A DNA stretch of 23,057 bases from an uncultured Collinsella sp. (GCA_900544225.1 UQUD01000021.1:1-23057), one strand, 5' to 3'. Shown: positions 14,109 to 22,302, counted from the first letter of the stretch. Notes: generated by a model from the letters alone, not told the origin. Numbers and translations: made by a program.

Positions 14109-14918
14109 TTAATTACGACGGTCGGTCACTTGTCGGGCGACGCCAACGCAGTTCTGCAGCCCATTAAGGAACCCCTCTTCGTGGACCTCGGCATAAACGC
14201 GTCCGACGACTTGGGAGAGCCTTCTGCCCAGGAATGGAGACAGCCGTTGAACCAGGCCGTACTTCATCTTCATCTTCGGTTCTGACCAACTGGCTGAGTA
14301 GTGATGGACGCTGTAGGTGTCCTTCTTGATATGGTACCCGCCGAGGCCGTAGACGGGGTTGAATGCGATGGACGGGAGGAGTGTCCACTCCCCCACCTGC
14401 TGACGGCAGTCCATGAGCACGTAGCCTAGTTTTTCAAGCTCTCGGGTGAACACCCAGTTCACAGTATTGTTCTCTAGGAACGCCGGGTCATCGGAGAAGT
14501 CCGTACTCTCGTAGTAAGCGAGGCATGAGGCGACAACGGGATCGTGAGGTGGCGCAGCCACGATCAATCCCGTTGTCGCCGTTCTCGACAATTCTTCGAT
14601 TGCAGAGAACGGCGAACACGTCTCCACCAGCTCGGTAATGTCGCGAACGAGCTCACTCCCGAGGTCCATGTAGACGCCACCAAAATCGTGGACCATGCGG
14701 AAGCGTGCGTAGTCGGCCACAAAAGCGTACTTCTTGGCCTCGTAGGCTTTACGGGTCCATTCGCAGCAGTTTACGTCGAAAGTAAATTCGTCGCAGCGGC
14801 GGATCTCGTAGCCGGGAGCGTAGCGCTCCCACGAAACGAGGGCCTTCTTGGCCTGCTCGGAGAGTTCGCCATGGCCAAACCAGCAGTAATGGATAATCTT
14901 GGGGGTCGACGTCGTCAT
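14109..14918 (-). CDS. DXD-motif capsular glycosyltransferase (GT32, Gly_transf_sug)
   Basis: 269 residues, a typical length. Motifs in order: PKIIHYCWFGHGELSEQAKK, then LVSWERYAPGYEIRRCDE, KKYAFVADYARFRMVHDFGG, and VYMDLGSELVRD, whose Asp residues give the DXD-like metal/nucleotide-sugar site. These are the hallmarks of the Gly_transf_sug family (PF04488), found in capsule and mannosyl/galactosyl transferases. A second half with TATTGLIVAAPPHDPVV and GGYHIKKDTYSVHHYSASW completes the fold. It starts by an ATGA overlap with the upstream GT4 gene. Sugar specificity cannot be told from sequence. Confidence 0.92.
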   Translation of the reverse strand: MTTSTPKIIHYCWFGHGELSEQAKKALVSWERYAPGYEIRRCDEFTFDVNCCEWTRKAYEAKKYAFVADYARFRMVHDFGGVYMDLGSELVRDITELVETCSPFSAIEELSRTATTGLIVAAPPHDPVVASCLAYYESTDFSDDPAFLENNTVNWVFTRELEKLGYVLMDCRQQVGEWTLLPSIAFNPVYGLGGYHIKKDTYSVHHYSASWSEPKMKMKYGLVQRLSPFLGRRLSQVVGRVYAEVHEEGFLNGLQNCVGVARQVTDRRN

Positions 14919-15976
14919 GACAATTCCCTGTATAGGTCCGCAAGCTTGAGGATGTTGGCATCGATGTTGAAATCCCGCTCGATGGTCCTGCGAGCGGCGG
15001 TGCCGATGCTGCCACGCAGCTCAGGAGATGCCAGCAACTCGGCGAGACGATCGGCGAGGTCGTCAACGTCGCCAACGGGGGACATAAAGCCGTTCTCGCC
15101 GTCATGAATCACCTGTGGAATGCCGCCCACCGGAGTCATGACGCAGGGTAGGCCGTATGCCATCATCTCGAGTAAGCTCATGGGCATGCCCTCGTGGCGC
15201 GACGGCAGGCAGAAGATTCCAGTTTGACGCACGAGGCGCTCCTTGTCCTCGCCCGTGACCCAACCGACGAAGTTGCACACGTCTGCCACGCCGAGCGCGG
15301 TGGCAAGGGCACGGTACTTCTCTACGTCCCCGTCGCCGCCAAAGACGTAACGGGCTTCGGGAAATCGCACGCGCAAAGTCTTGGCAGCACGCAAGAGCAC
15401 GTCAGGGCTCTTGCGTGCACCAAGACGCCCCAGAAAGAGAACGCTTTGGTGCGCGCAAGGGTTGATCGGAGCTTCAGGCAACGCTACGGCGTTGTGCATG
15501 ACGAGTATCTTGGTGGAGTCGCAAACATTCGCCGCAAAGTAGTCGAGCCATTCCTCGGAGAGAACGATGACGCAGTCGGCCCAGCCGAAGAACTCGCGCA
15601 CCTTGGAGCGGTAGTCGTCATTAGCATCCTCGAAGAGCGCTGCGAACTCGCCGTCATGCTCATGCAGGACTATATGTTTACCCGCCTTGTGAGCCATAGC
15701 GGCAAGGCGGTACTTGCGATCGAAGCTGCCGCGCATCGAGGTGTGAATATGCACGACGTCAGCGGAGGGAAGTTCCCGGCGAAAGCACGACAAGGCTCGC
15801 GCAAAAGTCAAGGCCTTCTTTGGCTTGCTGCCGTCGCAGGCGGTCTCTATGTATGTGAGGTCGCACATCTCCCTCAGACCGCCCTCGACATAGCCCTTGG
15901 CTACGCTGGCCACGCCGCCCTGCATATCGAGGGAGGGCCCGGCCATTAGTACTCGAAGTTTGCTATTCATGCGCAT
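14915..15976 (-). CDS. Family 4 glycosyltransferase (GT-B)
   Basis: 353 residues in two Rossmann halves. The N-terminal acceptor half has VLMAGPSLDMQGGVASVAKG and DVVHIHTSMRGSF. The C-terminal donor half has LFLGRLGARKSPDVLLRAA, FGGDGDVEKYRALA and the E-x7-E segment PSRHEGMPMSLLEMMAYGLP, followed by PVGGIPQVIHDGENG. This is the textbook Glycos_transf_1 layout, a retaining transferase working on the cytoplasmic side. Its place directly after the UDP-FucNAc genes and the acyltransferase makes it a candidate FucNAc transferase, though that is inference. ATG 15976 overlaps the acyltransferase end by 14 nt; a second in-frame ATG at 15970 is also possible. Confidence 0.93.
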   Translation of the reverse strand: MRMNSKLRVLMAGPSLDMQGGVASVAKGYVEGGLREMCDLTYIETACDGSKPKKALTFARALSCFRRELPSADVVHIHTSMRGSFDRKYRLAAMAHKAGKHIVLHEHDGEFAALFEDANDDYRSKVREFFGWADCVIVLSEEWLDYFAANVCDSTKILVMHNAVALPEAPINPCAHQSVLFLGRLGARKSPDVLLRAAKTLRVRFPEARYVFGGDGDVEKYRALATALGVADVCNFVGWVTGEDKERLVRQTGIFCLPSRHEGMPMSLLEMMAYGLPCVMTPVGGIPQVIHDGENGFMSPVGDVDDLADRLAELLASPELRGSIGTAARRTIERDFNIDANILKLADLYRELS

Positions 15977-16499
15977 CGGGCCTCATGGAGATCATGCGGG
16001 CGGGGCAACCGCCCCAGATGGAGTACTCGGGCTGAACATCATTTGTGACGACAGCCCCAGCCGCGATAACGCAGTGGTCAGCGACGCGGACACCCTTGAG
16101 GATGACCGCGTTAGCGCCCACCCACACATCGTCGCCGATGGAAACCTCGGAGGCGTCGAAGAGTGAATCTTCTCCAAAAGCGTGGTCATGGTCAACCACA
16201 ACCACATTATTGGCGAAAGAGCAACCTTCCCCTATCTGTACGCGCTCAACCGCGGTGACGGAAACGTTGGTGTTAAACTGGCAGTGCATGCCGACCTCAA
16301 TGGTCCCGCCGTCAGCTATGAGAGTAAGACCCGCGCGCGATTGGGACCTCTTGCCGAGGACGAGTCTGCCGCCGTTGCGAAGCTCAAGCGTGGGGCGTTT
16401 GAAGCCCTGTATGATTGAGCCCTGGACTGAGCCGGGGCTCGTCAGCTTGCGTAAGGCGAGCCCGGTCGCGCATCGAAGCGTGTCAAGGTAAAGCCTCAT
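15963..16499 (-). CDS. Left-handed beta-helix acyltransferase (maltose O-acetyltransferase-like)
   Basis: About 178 residues carrying hexapeptide repeats ([LIV]-G-x4 rhythm): GLTLIADGGTIEVGMHCQFN, VQIGEGCSFANNVVVVDHDH, VSIGDDVWVGANAVILKGVR and VADHCVIAAGAVVTNDV, ending with the standard SIWGGCPARMI. The catalytic His is most likely one of those in VVDHDHAFGE. It should O-acetylate a sugar of the repeat unit or its precursor with acetyl-CoA. I chose ATG 16499: the ATG at 16508 is only 2 nt from GGAGG, while 16499 is 11 nt away. It starts 2 nt after the capG stop. Confidence 0.9.
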   Translation of the reverse strand: MRLYLDTLRCATGLALRKLTSPGSVQGSIIQGFKRPTLELRNGGRLVLGKRSQSRAGLTLIADGGTIEVGMHCQFNTNVSVTAVERVQIGEGCSFANNVVVVDHDHAFGEDSLFDASEVSIGDDVWVGANAVILKGVRVADHCVIAAGAVVTNDVQPEYSIWGGCPARMISMRPDAHE

Positions 16500-16501
16500 T
16501 G

Positions 16502-17683
16502 CTAGCATTTCCTCCACACCATCTTGTCCACGACGCCGGTGTAGGACTGGATGATCTTGACCACCTTGGTGGAGACGCTCTCGTCGGCGTAGTCTGGAAC
16601 GGGCGCCTCGGGCAGCGACCCCTCCGCGTCGAGCTCGACGGCGGTGTGGACGGCCTGCAGCAGGCCGCGCTCGCTGATGCCTGCCAGCGTGAAGCAGGCC
16701 TTGTCAAGCGCCTCGGGGCGCTCGGTGGAGGTGCGGATGCACACCGCCGGGAACGGGCGGCCGACGCTAGCGAAGAAGCTCGACTCCTCGGGCAGCGTGC
16801 CCGAATCGGAGACCACCGCGAAGGCGTTCATCTGCAGGCAGTTGTAGTCGTGGAAGCCCATGGGCTCGTGCATGCGCACGCGCGGGTTGAGATCGAAGCC
16901 GGTGGCCTCCAGGCGCTTGCGGGAGCGCGGGTGGCAGGAGTACAGGATCGGCATGTCGTATTTCTCCGCAAGCGCGTTGATGGCGGTGAACAGACTCGTG
17001 AAGTTCGCCTCGGTGTCGATGTTCTCCTCGCGGTGGGCGGACAGCAGCATGTAGCGCTTGGGCTCAAGGCCGAGCTCGGTCAGGACGTCGGAGGCCTCGA
17101 TCTTGCCCAGGTTGGCGCGCAGGACCTCGGCCATGGGCGAGCCGGTGACGTAAGTGCGCTCCGGGGCGCAGCCGGTGTCCTTCAGGTAGCGGCGGGCGTG
17201 CTCGGAGTATGCCAGGTTGACGTCGGAGATAACATCGACGATACGGCGGTTGGTCTCCTCGGGCAGGCACTCGTCCTTGCAGCGGTTGCCCGCCTCCATG
17301 TGGAAGATGGGGATGTGAAGGCGCTTGGCCGCGATGGCGGAAAGGCAGCTGTTGGTGTCGCCCAGGATCAGCAGCGCGTCGGGCTGCACCTGCACCATCA
17401 GCTTGTAGCTCGCGGCGATGATGTTGCCCACGGTCTCGCCCAGGTCGGCGCCCACGGCGTCCAGGTAGACGTCGGGGTCGTCCAGCGACAGGTCGCGGAA
17501 GAAGATGCCGTTCAAGGTGTAGTCGTAGTTCTGCCCGGTGTGCGCCAGCAGGCAGTCGAAGTGGCGGCGGCACTTCTTGATGACCTCGGACAGGCGGATG
17601 ACCTCGGGGCGCGTGCCCACGATGATCAGGAGCTTAAGGCGGCCGTCGTCCCTGAAAGCGATATCGGAATAGTCCTTGCCCAT
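16502..17683 (-). CDS. capG: UDP-GlcNAc 2-epimerase family, UDP-N-acetyl-L-fucosamine synthase
   Basis: 393 residues of the non-hydrolysing UDP-HexNAc 2-epimerase family. Motifs: IIVGTRPEVIR (GTRPE at 23-27), HTGQNYDYTLNGIFF, LLILGDTNSCLSA (Asp109), HMEAGNRCKDECLPEETNRR (Glu130), LLSAHREENID (His217) and VVSDSGTLPEE (292-300). EAGNRCKD rather than EAGLRS and the company of capE and capF point to the CapG/WbjD/FnlC branch, which performs the last C2 epimerisation to UDP-L-FucNAc, not to WecB making UDP-ManNAc. It follows capF after 4 nt. Cytoplasmic. Confidence 0.9.
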   Translation of the reverse strand: MGKDYSDIAFRDDGRLKLLIIVGTRPEVIRLSEVIKKCRRHFDCLLAHTGQNYDYTLNGIFFRDLSLDDPDVYLDAVGADLGETVGNIIAASYKLMVQVQPDALLILGDTNSCLSAIAAKRLHIPIFHMEAGNRCKDECLPEETNRRIVDVISDVNLAYSEHARRYLKDTGCAPERTYVTGSPMAEVLRANLGKIEASDVLTELGLEPKRYMLLSAHREENIDTEANFTSLFTAINALAEKYDMPILYSCHPRSRKRLEATGFDLNPRVRMHEPMGFHDYNCLQMNAFAVVSDSGTLPEESSFFASVGRPFPAVCIRTSTERPEALDKACFTLAGISERGLLQAVHTAVELDAEGSLPEAPVPDYADESVSTKVVKIIQSYTGVVDKMVWRKC

Positions 17684-17687
17684 GCGG

Positions 17688-18905
17688 CTAGACCTCCTCG
17701 TAGTAGGTGTCGGGGTTCTCGGGGTCGAAGGGCTCGTTGGCCCACATGACCGTCACGAGGTCCTCGGTGTCGGACAGGTTGGTGATGGAGTGCGTGTAGC
17801 CCGGGATCATCTCGACCACGCGCATGTCCGAGCCCGAGACGGTGTACTCGTCGACGGGGAACGGGTTCCCATCGGAGTCCACCCCCACCTTCCTCAGCTT
17901 GATCGACGCGGTGCCGGAGACCACCAGGAACCTCTCCCACTTGCTCATGTGCCAGTGGTTGCCCTTGGTGATGCCGGGCCTCGAGACGTTGATGGAGACC
18001 TGGCCGCGCTCGGGCGTTCGCAGGAACTCCGTGAACGAGCCGCGGCCGTCCACGTTGGGCCTGAGCCCGTAGGCGAAGTGCCCCGGCTCGTAGTAGGACA
18101 GGAACGTGCTCCAAAGCTTCTTGGAGAAGGAGCCCTCGGTCAGGTCGGGCACCGAGAGCGTCTCGCGGCTGTCGCGGAAGCCGTCGAGCAGGCAGACGAT
18201 CTCGCCCAGGGTCTTCACGTCGGTTTCCGGGACATAGCAGAACCCGTCTCCCTCTACCCTATCGAGGCCCTCGTAGCCGCAGCGGTGCTCCCCGCCCAGC
18301 GGGGCGCCCAGCATCTCGTCCACGAGGTCGTCGATGTAGAGGAGCTCCAGCTCCACGGATGGGTCGTTGACGGTGTAGGGGCGGCCGTTGGCTATGGCGT
18401 CGCAGAAGGTGGCCACGGCGGAGTTGTAGCGCGGGCGGCACCACTTGCCGTAGAGGTTCGGGAAGCGGTAGATGAGCACCGGGGCGCCGGTACGCTCGGA
18501 GTATTCGCGGAACAGGCCCTCCCCCGCGAGCTTCGACTCGCCGTATACGGAGCCCTCGAAGCGGCCGGACAGGCTCGCCTGCGCGGAGCTGGAGAGCATG
18601 ACGGGGCATTTGTTCCCGTGGCGCTCGAGCGTGTCCAGCAGCGTGGAGGCGAACCCGAAGTTGCCCTCCATGAACTCGGACTGGTCCTCGGGGCGGTTGA
18701 CGCCGGCCAGGTTGAACACGAAGTCGGCGCGGGAGCAGTAGTCATCGAGCTCGGCGGGCACCGAGTCGATGTCGTACTCCATGACCTCGAGGGGAAGGAG
18801 TTGCTGGAATTTGGCGCGGCGGTCCTTGCCGTCCCTTATGTTCTTGAGGGCGCAGCAGAGGTTCCTCCCGACGAAGCCCCTCGCGCCGGTGACGAGGACG
18901 CGCAC
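17688..18905 (-). CDS. capF: UDP-FucNAc pathway bifunctional epimerase/reductase
   Basis: 405 residues. N-terminal SDR domain: GARGFVG nucleotide loop at 7-13, LSSSAQAS, and the YxxxK pair Tyr121/Lys125 in VYGESKLAGE. The C-terminal cupin domain starts after about residue 280 with ITKGNHWHMSKWERFLVVSG (His317, His319, Glu324) and GYTHSI (His372), the metal-binding set of CapF-type cupins. The known two-step role is C3 epimerisation in the cupin and NADPH-dependent C4 reduction in the SDR, giving UDP-L-6-deoxytalose-NAc for CapG. Start is GTG 18905, overlapping nothing but 1 nt from the capE stop. Slightly longer than the roughly 370-residue staphylococcal enzyme. Confidence 0.93.
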   Translation of the reverse strand: MRVLVTGARGFVGRNLCCALKNIRDGKDRRAKFQQLLPLEVMEYDIDSVPAELDDYCSRADFVFNLAGVNRPEDQSEFMEGNFGFASTLLDTLERHGNKCPVMLSSSAQASLSGRFEGSVYGESKLAGEGLFREYSERTGAPVLIYRFPNLYGKWCRPRYNSAVATFCDAIANGRPYTVNDPSVELELLYIDDLVDEMLGAPLGGEHRCGYEGLDRVEGDGFCYVPETDVKTLGEIVCLLDGFRDSRETLSVPDLTEGSFSKKLWSTFLSYYEPGHFAYGLRPNVDGRGSFTEFLRTPERGQVSINVSRPGITKGNHWHMSKWERFLVVSGTASIKLRKVGVDSDGNPFPVDEYTVSGSDMRVVEMIPGYTHSITNLSDTEDLVTVMWANEPFDPENPDTYYEEV

Positions 18906-18906
18906 C

Positions 18907-19965
18907 CTACTGCACCGCCTCGTGCTCGCGGCCCTCGAGGGCCAGCTGCACGTACTCGGCGGTCTTGATCTTGGCGATGGTGCCCTCCACGTCGAGCCTC
19001 TCGGTGTTGTGGGAGGTGTAGGACTCGTCGGCCTGGGTCTCCACCTCGCCGTCGACGACGAACTTGTCGTAGTTGAGGTCGCGCGAGTCGCAGGCCACGC
19101 GGTAGTAGCCGCCCATGTCCTCGGACCTCAGGCGCTCCTCGCGGGTCATGAGGGTCTCGAAGAGCTTCTCGCCGTGGCGGGTGCCGATGACCTGGGTGCC
19201 CACGCGGCCGAAGACCTCCTGCACGGCCTCGGCGAGGTCGCCGATGGTCGACGCCGGCGCCTTCTGGATGAACAGGTCGCCGGGGTTGGCGTGCTCGAAG
19301 GCGAACTGCACCAGGTCCACGGCCTCGTCCAGGTTCATGAGGAAGCGGGTCATGTTGGGGTCGGTGACCGTCAGCGGCTCGCCCTTGCGGATGCGGTCGA
19401 TAAAGAGGGGGATCACCGAGCCGCGCGAGCACATGACGTTGCCGTAGCGGGTGCAGCAGATGGTGGTGCGGCCGGCGCCGTTGCGGGCGTTGGCGTAGAT
19501 GATGGACTCCATCATGGCCTTGGACTTGCCCATCGCGTTGATGGGGTAGGCCGCCTTGTCGGTGGACAGGCACACGACGCGGTCGACGCCCTCCTCGATC
19601 GCGGCGTGGAGCACGTTGTCCGTGCCGATGACGTTGGTGCGCACGGCCTCCATGGGGAAGAACTCGCAGGAGGGCACCTGCTTGAGGGCGGCGGCGTGGA
19701 AGATGTAATCCACGCCGTGCATGGCGTCGCGCACGCTCTGGGCGTTGCGGACGTCTCCGATGAAGAAGCGGACCTTGGAGGCGAGCTCGGGCGACTTCTC
19801 CTGCAGGCGGTGGCGCATGTCGTCCTGCTTCTTCTCGTCGCGCGAGAAGATGCGGATCTCGGCCAGGTCGGTGTTCATGAAGTGCTTGAGCACGGTGTTG
19901 CCGAACGATCCTGTGCCGCCCGTGATCATGAGGGTCTTGTCTTTGAATGCAGTCGTAGGATTCAT
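18907..19965 (-). CDS. capE: UDP-GlcNAc 4,6-dehydratase/5-epimerase
   Basis: 352 residues of the extended SDR dehydratase family. NAD loop GGTGSFG (16-22), FSRDEKKQ, FIGDVRN, HAAALKQVPSCE, then STDKAAYPINAMGKSK, in which Met145 replaces the usual catalytic Tyr (MxxxK with Lys149). That substitution is known for CapE/FlaA1-type enzymes. ATG 19965 immediately follows the wecG-like stop with GGAAGG upstream. It opens the capE-capF-capG trio that converts UDP-GlcNAc to UDP-N-acetyl-L-fucosamine, so the polymer very likely contains L-FucNAc. Cytoplasmic. Confidence 0.93.
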   Translation of the reverse strand: MNPTTAFKDKTLMITGGTGSFGNTVLKHFMNTDLAEIRIFSRDEKKQDDMRHRLQEKSPELASKVRFFIGDVRNAQSVRDAMHGVDYIFHAAALKQVPSCEFFPMEAVRTNVIGTDNVLHAAIEEGVDRVVCLSTDKAAYPINAMGKSKAMMESIIYANARNGAGRTTICCTRYGNVMCSRGSVIPLFIDRIRKGEPLTVTDPNMTRFLMNLDEAVDLVQFAFEHANPGDLFIQKAPASTIGDLAEAVQEVFGRVGTQVIGTRHGEKLFETLMTREERLRSEDMGGYYRVACDSRDLNYDKFVVDGEVETQADESYTSHNTERLDVEGTIAKIKTAEYVQLALEGREHEAVQ

Positions 19966-20742
19966 TTACTTGCCTTCCTTGCGCTTGGTGCCAGTAAATT
20001 GATAAAAAAGAAATTTGGTATTTGTAACGAGATAACGTTTGAAGAGCCGCTTCGGCTCCTGAATAAGTCGATATAGCCACTCAAGACTCAGGTTTTGCAT
20101 CCATATCGGTGCCTCCGGCACCACGCCGGCGAGGACATTAAAAGCTCCCCCCACGCCGATCATTAACGGCTGGGGTCCGCCCTTAAGCTCATGCATGAGA
20201 ACTTCTTGGCGGGGCGCGCCAAGAGCAATCCATGCAAAGTCAGCTCCTGAGTTGGCGATGCGATTTGAAAGCTCGTGCTTTTCCTTGTCCGATAAAGGAC
20301 GGAAAACGGATGGCTCCATTCCCGCAGTTTTCAAACCGGGGAAATCCCTATTGAGTGATTCTTTAAGGGCATCAAGATTCTTTTGCTCGTTTCCGTAGAA
20401 ATAATGACTCCACCCGTATTGACTAGAAATCTCGAAAATCTCGCGCATCAAATCCGGACCGGTAACGCGGTCCATCGATTCAAATGACTTACGGCCTACA
20501 ACTGATAAGGGCTTGCCGTCGGGAACGGACATGACTGATTCCGCCTGGCAATCCCAATATGAGGGGTCATCATGAGCCAAAACAGACGTATGGGCATTTG
20601 AGACGCAAATGTACTCGCCATGGAGTTCATCGATATGTTCAGCTAGAAAATTGATGCAATCTGACATGTTTGTTCCCGTGATCGGAACATCGATCACGGG
20701 AACGCGATTCAACTCAGAGTATTTCGAATAGTCCCCGAGCAT
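19966..20742 (-). CDS. WecG/TagA/CpsF family glycosyltransferase (GT26)
   Basis: About 258 residues, the usual GT26 length. Motifs: NRVPVIDVPITGTNMSDCIN, YICVSNAHTSVLAHD, SVPDGKPLSVVGRK, RVTGPDLMREIFEIS, FAWIALGAPRQEVLMHE and MIGVGGAFNVLAGVVPEAPI, ending with WLYRLIQEPKRLFKRYL. GT26 enzymes add a ManNAc-type sugar to a lipid-linked first sugar at the membrane, so this is likely the second transfer step after the initiating phosphosugar transferase. The GTG at 20748 is possible, but ATG 20742 overlaps the previous stop as TAATG and is favoured. The gene is visibly more A+T-rich than both neighbours, suggesting a separate origin. Confidence 0.92.
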   Translation of the reverse strand: MLGDYSKYSELNRVPVIDVPITGTNMSDCINFLAEHIDELHGEYICVSNAHTSVLAHDDPSYWDCQAESVMSVPDGKPLSVVGRKSFESMDRVTGPDLMREIFEISSQYGWSHYFYGNEQKNLDALKESLNRDFPGLKTAGMEPSVFRPLSDKEKHELSNRIANSGADFAWIALGAPRQEVLMHELKGGPQPLMIGVGGAFNVLAGVVPEAPIWMQNLSLEWLYRLIQEPKRLFKRYLVTNTKFLFYQFTGTKRKEGK

Positions 20743-21503
20743 TAGCACGCACCCTTACCGGTGATGACCTCAATAACCGTGAGGATTACAATCTTGAGGT
20801 CGGTGAAAATGCCCCGGCTGGCGATGTACTCGAGATCGCGGCGGACCATGCCATCGAACCCGGTCGAGTTGCGCTCCGTCACCTGCCACCAGCCGGTGAT
20901 GCCGGGCTTGACGGCCAGGCGTTGCAGGTCGTACTCGGTGTACTCGGCAACCTCGTTCGGCAGCGGCGGGCGCGGACCCACCACCGACATCTGACCCAAG
21001 AACACGTTCAGGAACTGCGGGAACTCGTCGATGGAGTGCTTGCGGATGAACTTGCCGATCTTCGTTACGCGCGGGTCGTCCTTCATCTTGAACATGGCGC
21101 CGGCGATCTCGTTCTGCCCCTTGAGCTCTGCGAGGCGCTCGTCGGCGTCTTTGTACATGGAGCGGAACTTCCACATGCGGAAGGTGGACAGGCTGCCGTC
21201 GCGGTGGGTCTGGCCCACGCGGATCTGGCTGTAGAACGGGTTGCCCTCGCTCTCCAGGCGGATGGCGGCGGCGAGCACCAGGCTGGGTATGGCGATAACG
21301 GCCAGCACGCAGCCGCTGAACACGATGTCGAAGGCGCGCTTGACGGTGCGGTATGCCAGGCGCGTGCGGCCCCAGTCTTTCACGGCCTGCATGGCCTTGT
21401 AGCGCATGCTCACGTCGCCGCCGCTCATGGCCTGGGCAACAAGCGCGGCCCCCACCGGCGCTCCTTCTGAATATTCAGTTTTGTCTGACACTATTTCCTT
21501 CAA
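20742..21503 (-). CDS. Undecaprenyl-phosphate sugar-1-phosphate transferase (initiating)
   Basis: 253 residues: a ~55-residue N-terminal lead, one hydrophobic segment (about 58-80, FDIVFSGCVLAVIAIPSLVL), then the bacterial sugar transferase domain (PF02397). Landmarks: GNPFYSQIRVGQ, FRMWKFRSMYKDAD, DPRVTKIGKFIRKHSIDEFP (the Asp159-Glu160 pair), FLGQMSVVGPRPPLPNEV and PGITGWWQV. It lacks the four extra N-terminal membrane spans of WcaJ and is of the small monotopic PglC/WbaP-core type. Role: loads the first sugar phosphate on undecaprenyl phosphate. Start TTG 21503 or GTG 21491; an AAGGAA lies 3 nt upstream of the latter. It is the first enzyme gene after loaP. Confidence 0.93.
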   Translation of the reverse strand: MKEIVSDKTEYSEGAPVGAALVAQAMSGGDVSMRYKAMQAVKDWGRTRLAYRTVKRAFDIVFSGCVLAVIAIPSLVLAAAIRLESEGNPFYSQIRVGQTHRDGSLSTFRMWKFRSMYKDADERLAELKGQNEIAGAMFKMKDDPRVTKIGKFIRKHSIDEFPQFLNVFLGQMSVVGPRPPLPNEVAEYTEYDLQRLAVKPGITGWWQVTERNSTGFDGMVRRDLEYIASRGIFTDLKIVILTVIEVITGKGAC

Positions 21504-21557
21504 ACCTACGTCCCCGCCCCGGGGATCCTCCCTGTCCCGTTAAACAGTCGCCTGCAG
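21504..21557 (-). promoter_or_regulatory. Short leader between loaP and the first biosynthetic gene
   Basis: The 54-nt gap contains, on the minus strand, TCCCC-GGGGC-GGGGA, a 5-bp GC hairpin with a 5-nt loop near 21517-21531. LoaP-type antiterminators are known to recognise a small RNA hairpin in the leader of their target operon, so this is one place to look for it. No U-tract follows. Confidence 0.25.
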
Positions 21558-22103
21558 CTAGGCAATCGCCTTTTTAAGGTTTCGCATGACGCGCTGCTCG
21601 GCTGAAAGCACGGCAAGGCCAACGCGCGTAGTTACGCGTCGGCCGCACAGGTTGAGCTCCAGATAAGCAGTGCATTTACGTCTATTGATGTCTTTAATGA
21701 GGCCTTCGTGGCCCAACAGCGGACCAGCCGTTACTACGACCCGGTCGCCATCTTTTAGGGCCTCGCTCATGGGCACTACGCGGTCTCCCCTATTGGTAAA
21801 ACTGCCAATGAGCTGGGTCTCTTCTTTTGCCAGCGGCACAAACTGACCGTCCTGGGAAAGCACCCGGGCAAAGTCGTCCATGCGCAGCAGGTACTGTTGC
21901 ACGGTCCGAGGATCTGCCGTATCGCAGATGAGATAACCGGGAAAGAGCGGCTTGGTCGTGACAATCCATTCGCCGTGTACCTTGATCTCGGTTTGATATT
22001 GGGGATAAAAGATCTCTTGCATGGCACTCGCCGGCACCACGCGCTCGATGCGCTCGCGCATTACGTCTTCGCGACCGTTAATGACCTGGATCACATACCA
22101 CAC
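21558..22103 (-). CDS. loaP: LoaP/NusG-like transcription antiterminator of the polysaccharide operon
   Basis: About 181 residues with a NusG N-terminal domain (WYVIQVINGREDVMRERIER, KPLFPGYLICDTAD, MDDFARVLSQDG) and a C-terminal KOW domain (LKDGDRVVVTAGPLLGHEGL, KCTAYLELNLCGRRVTTRVG). It is a specialised paralogue like LoaP, RfaH or UpxY, which lets RNA polymerase read through terminators in long operons. As first gene of a roughly 18-kb, single-direction operon it almost surely acts on that operon. GTG 22103 is chosen because the fold begins with WYV and AAGGGG lies 10 nt upstream; GTG 22109 or 22112 would add 2 or 3 residues. A long structured leader precedes it. Confidence 0.88.
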   Translation of the reverse strand: MWYVIQVINGREDVMRERIERVVPASAMQEIFYPQYQTEIKVHGEWIVTTKPLFPGYLICDTADPRTVQQYLLRMDDFARVLSQDGQFVPLAKEETQLIGSFTNRGDRVVPMSEALKDGDRVVVTAGPLLGHEGLIKDINRRKCTAYLELNLCGRRVTTRVGLAVLSAEQRVMRNLKKAIA

Positions 22104-22141
22104 GAGCACCACCCCCCTTGCTGTCTTACGTGTGGCTCACG

Positions 22142-22200
22142 GGGTTTGGGTATGGCTCCGCCAGGGCGCTTGTGCGCGAAGGCGCTCCATATTCAAACCC
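22142..22200 (-). repeat. Imperfect inverted repeat B in the loaP leader
   Basis: Arms 22142-22155 and 22187-22200: GGGTTTG, two mismatches, TATGG on one side, and CCATA, two mismatches, CAAACCC on the other, with a 31-nt GC-rich interior. It ends about 40 nt before the loaP start. As RNA it would be a stable stem; no U-run follows, so it is not a standard terminator. Confidence 0.55.
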
Positions 22201-22302
22201 TGAGCCCAGTCAGACAAGCACGTGGCTCTGCCCCACCGTGAACGGTATGTATAAAAGCAGCGCTGAAGCTTAAGGCACGTATCGCAAGATTGCCTACAAC
22301 CT

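Noticed and set aside
16415..17749. 444-codon plus-strand open frame opposite capG
   Set aside because: Shadow of a GC-rich gene: Val/Ala/Gly/His/Asp-rich translation without motifs, antisense to a clear epimerase.
17676..20076. Long plus-strand open frames (430 and 435 codons) opposite capF and capE
   Set aside because: Both are antisense to well-supported enzymes and show the repetitive Val-Gly-His-Asp composition of reverse-strand GC-rich codons.
18836..20080. 414-codon minus-strand frame overlapping capE in another frame
   Set aside because: Its translation is dominated by Arg, His, Pro and Gly, whereas the capE frame has all family motifs.
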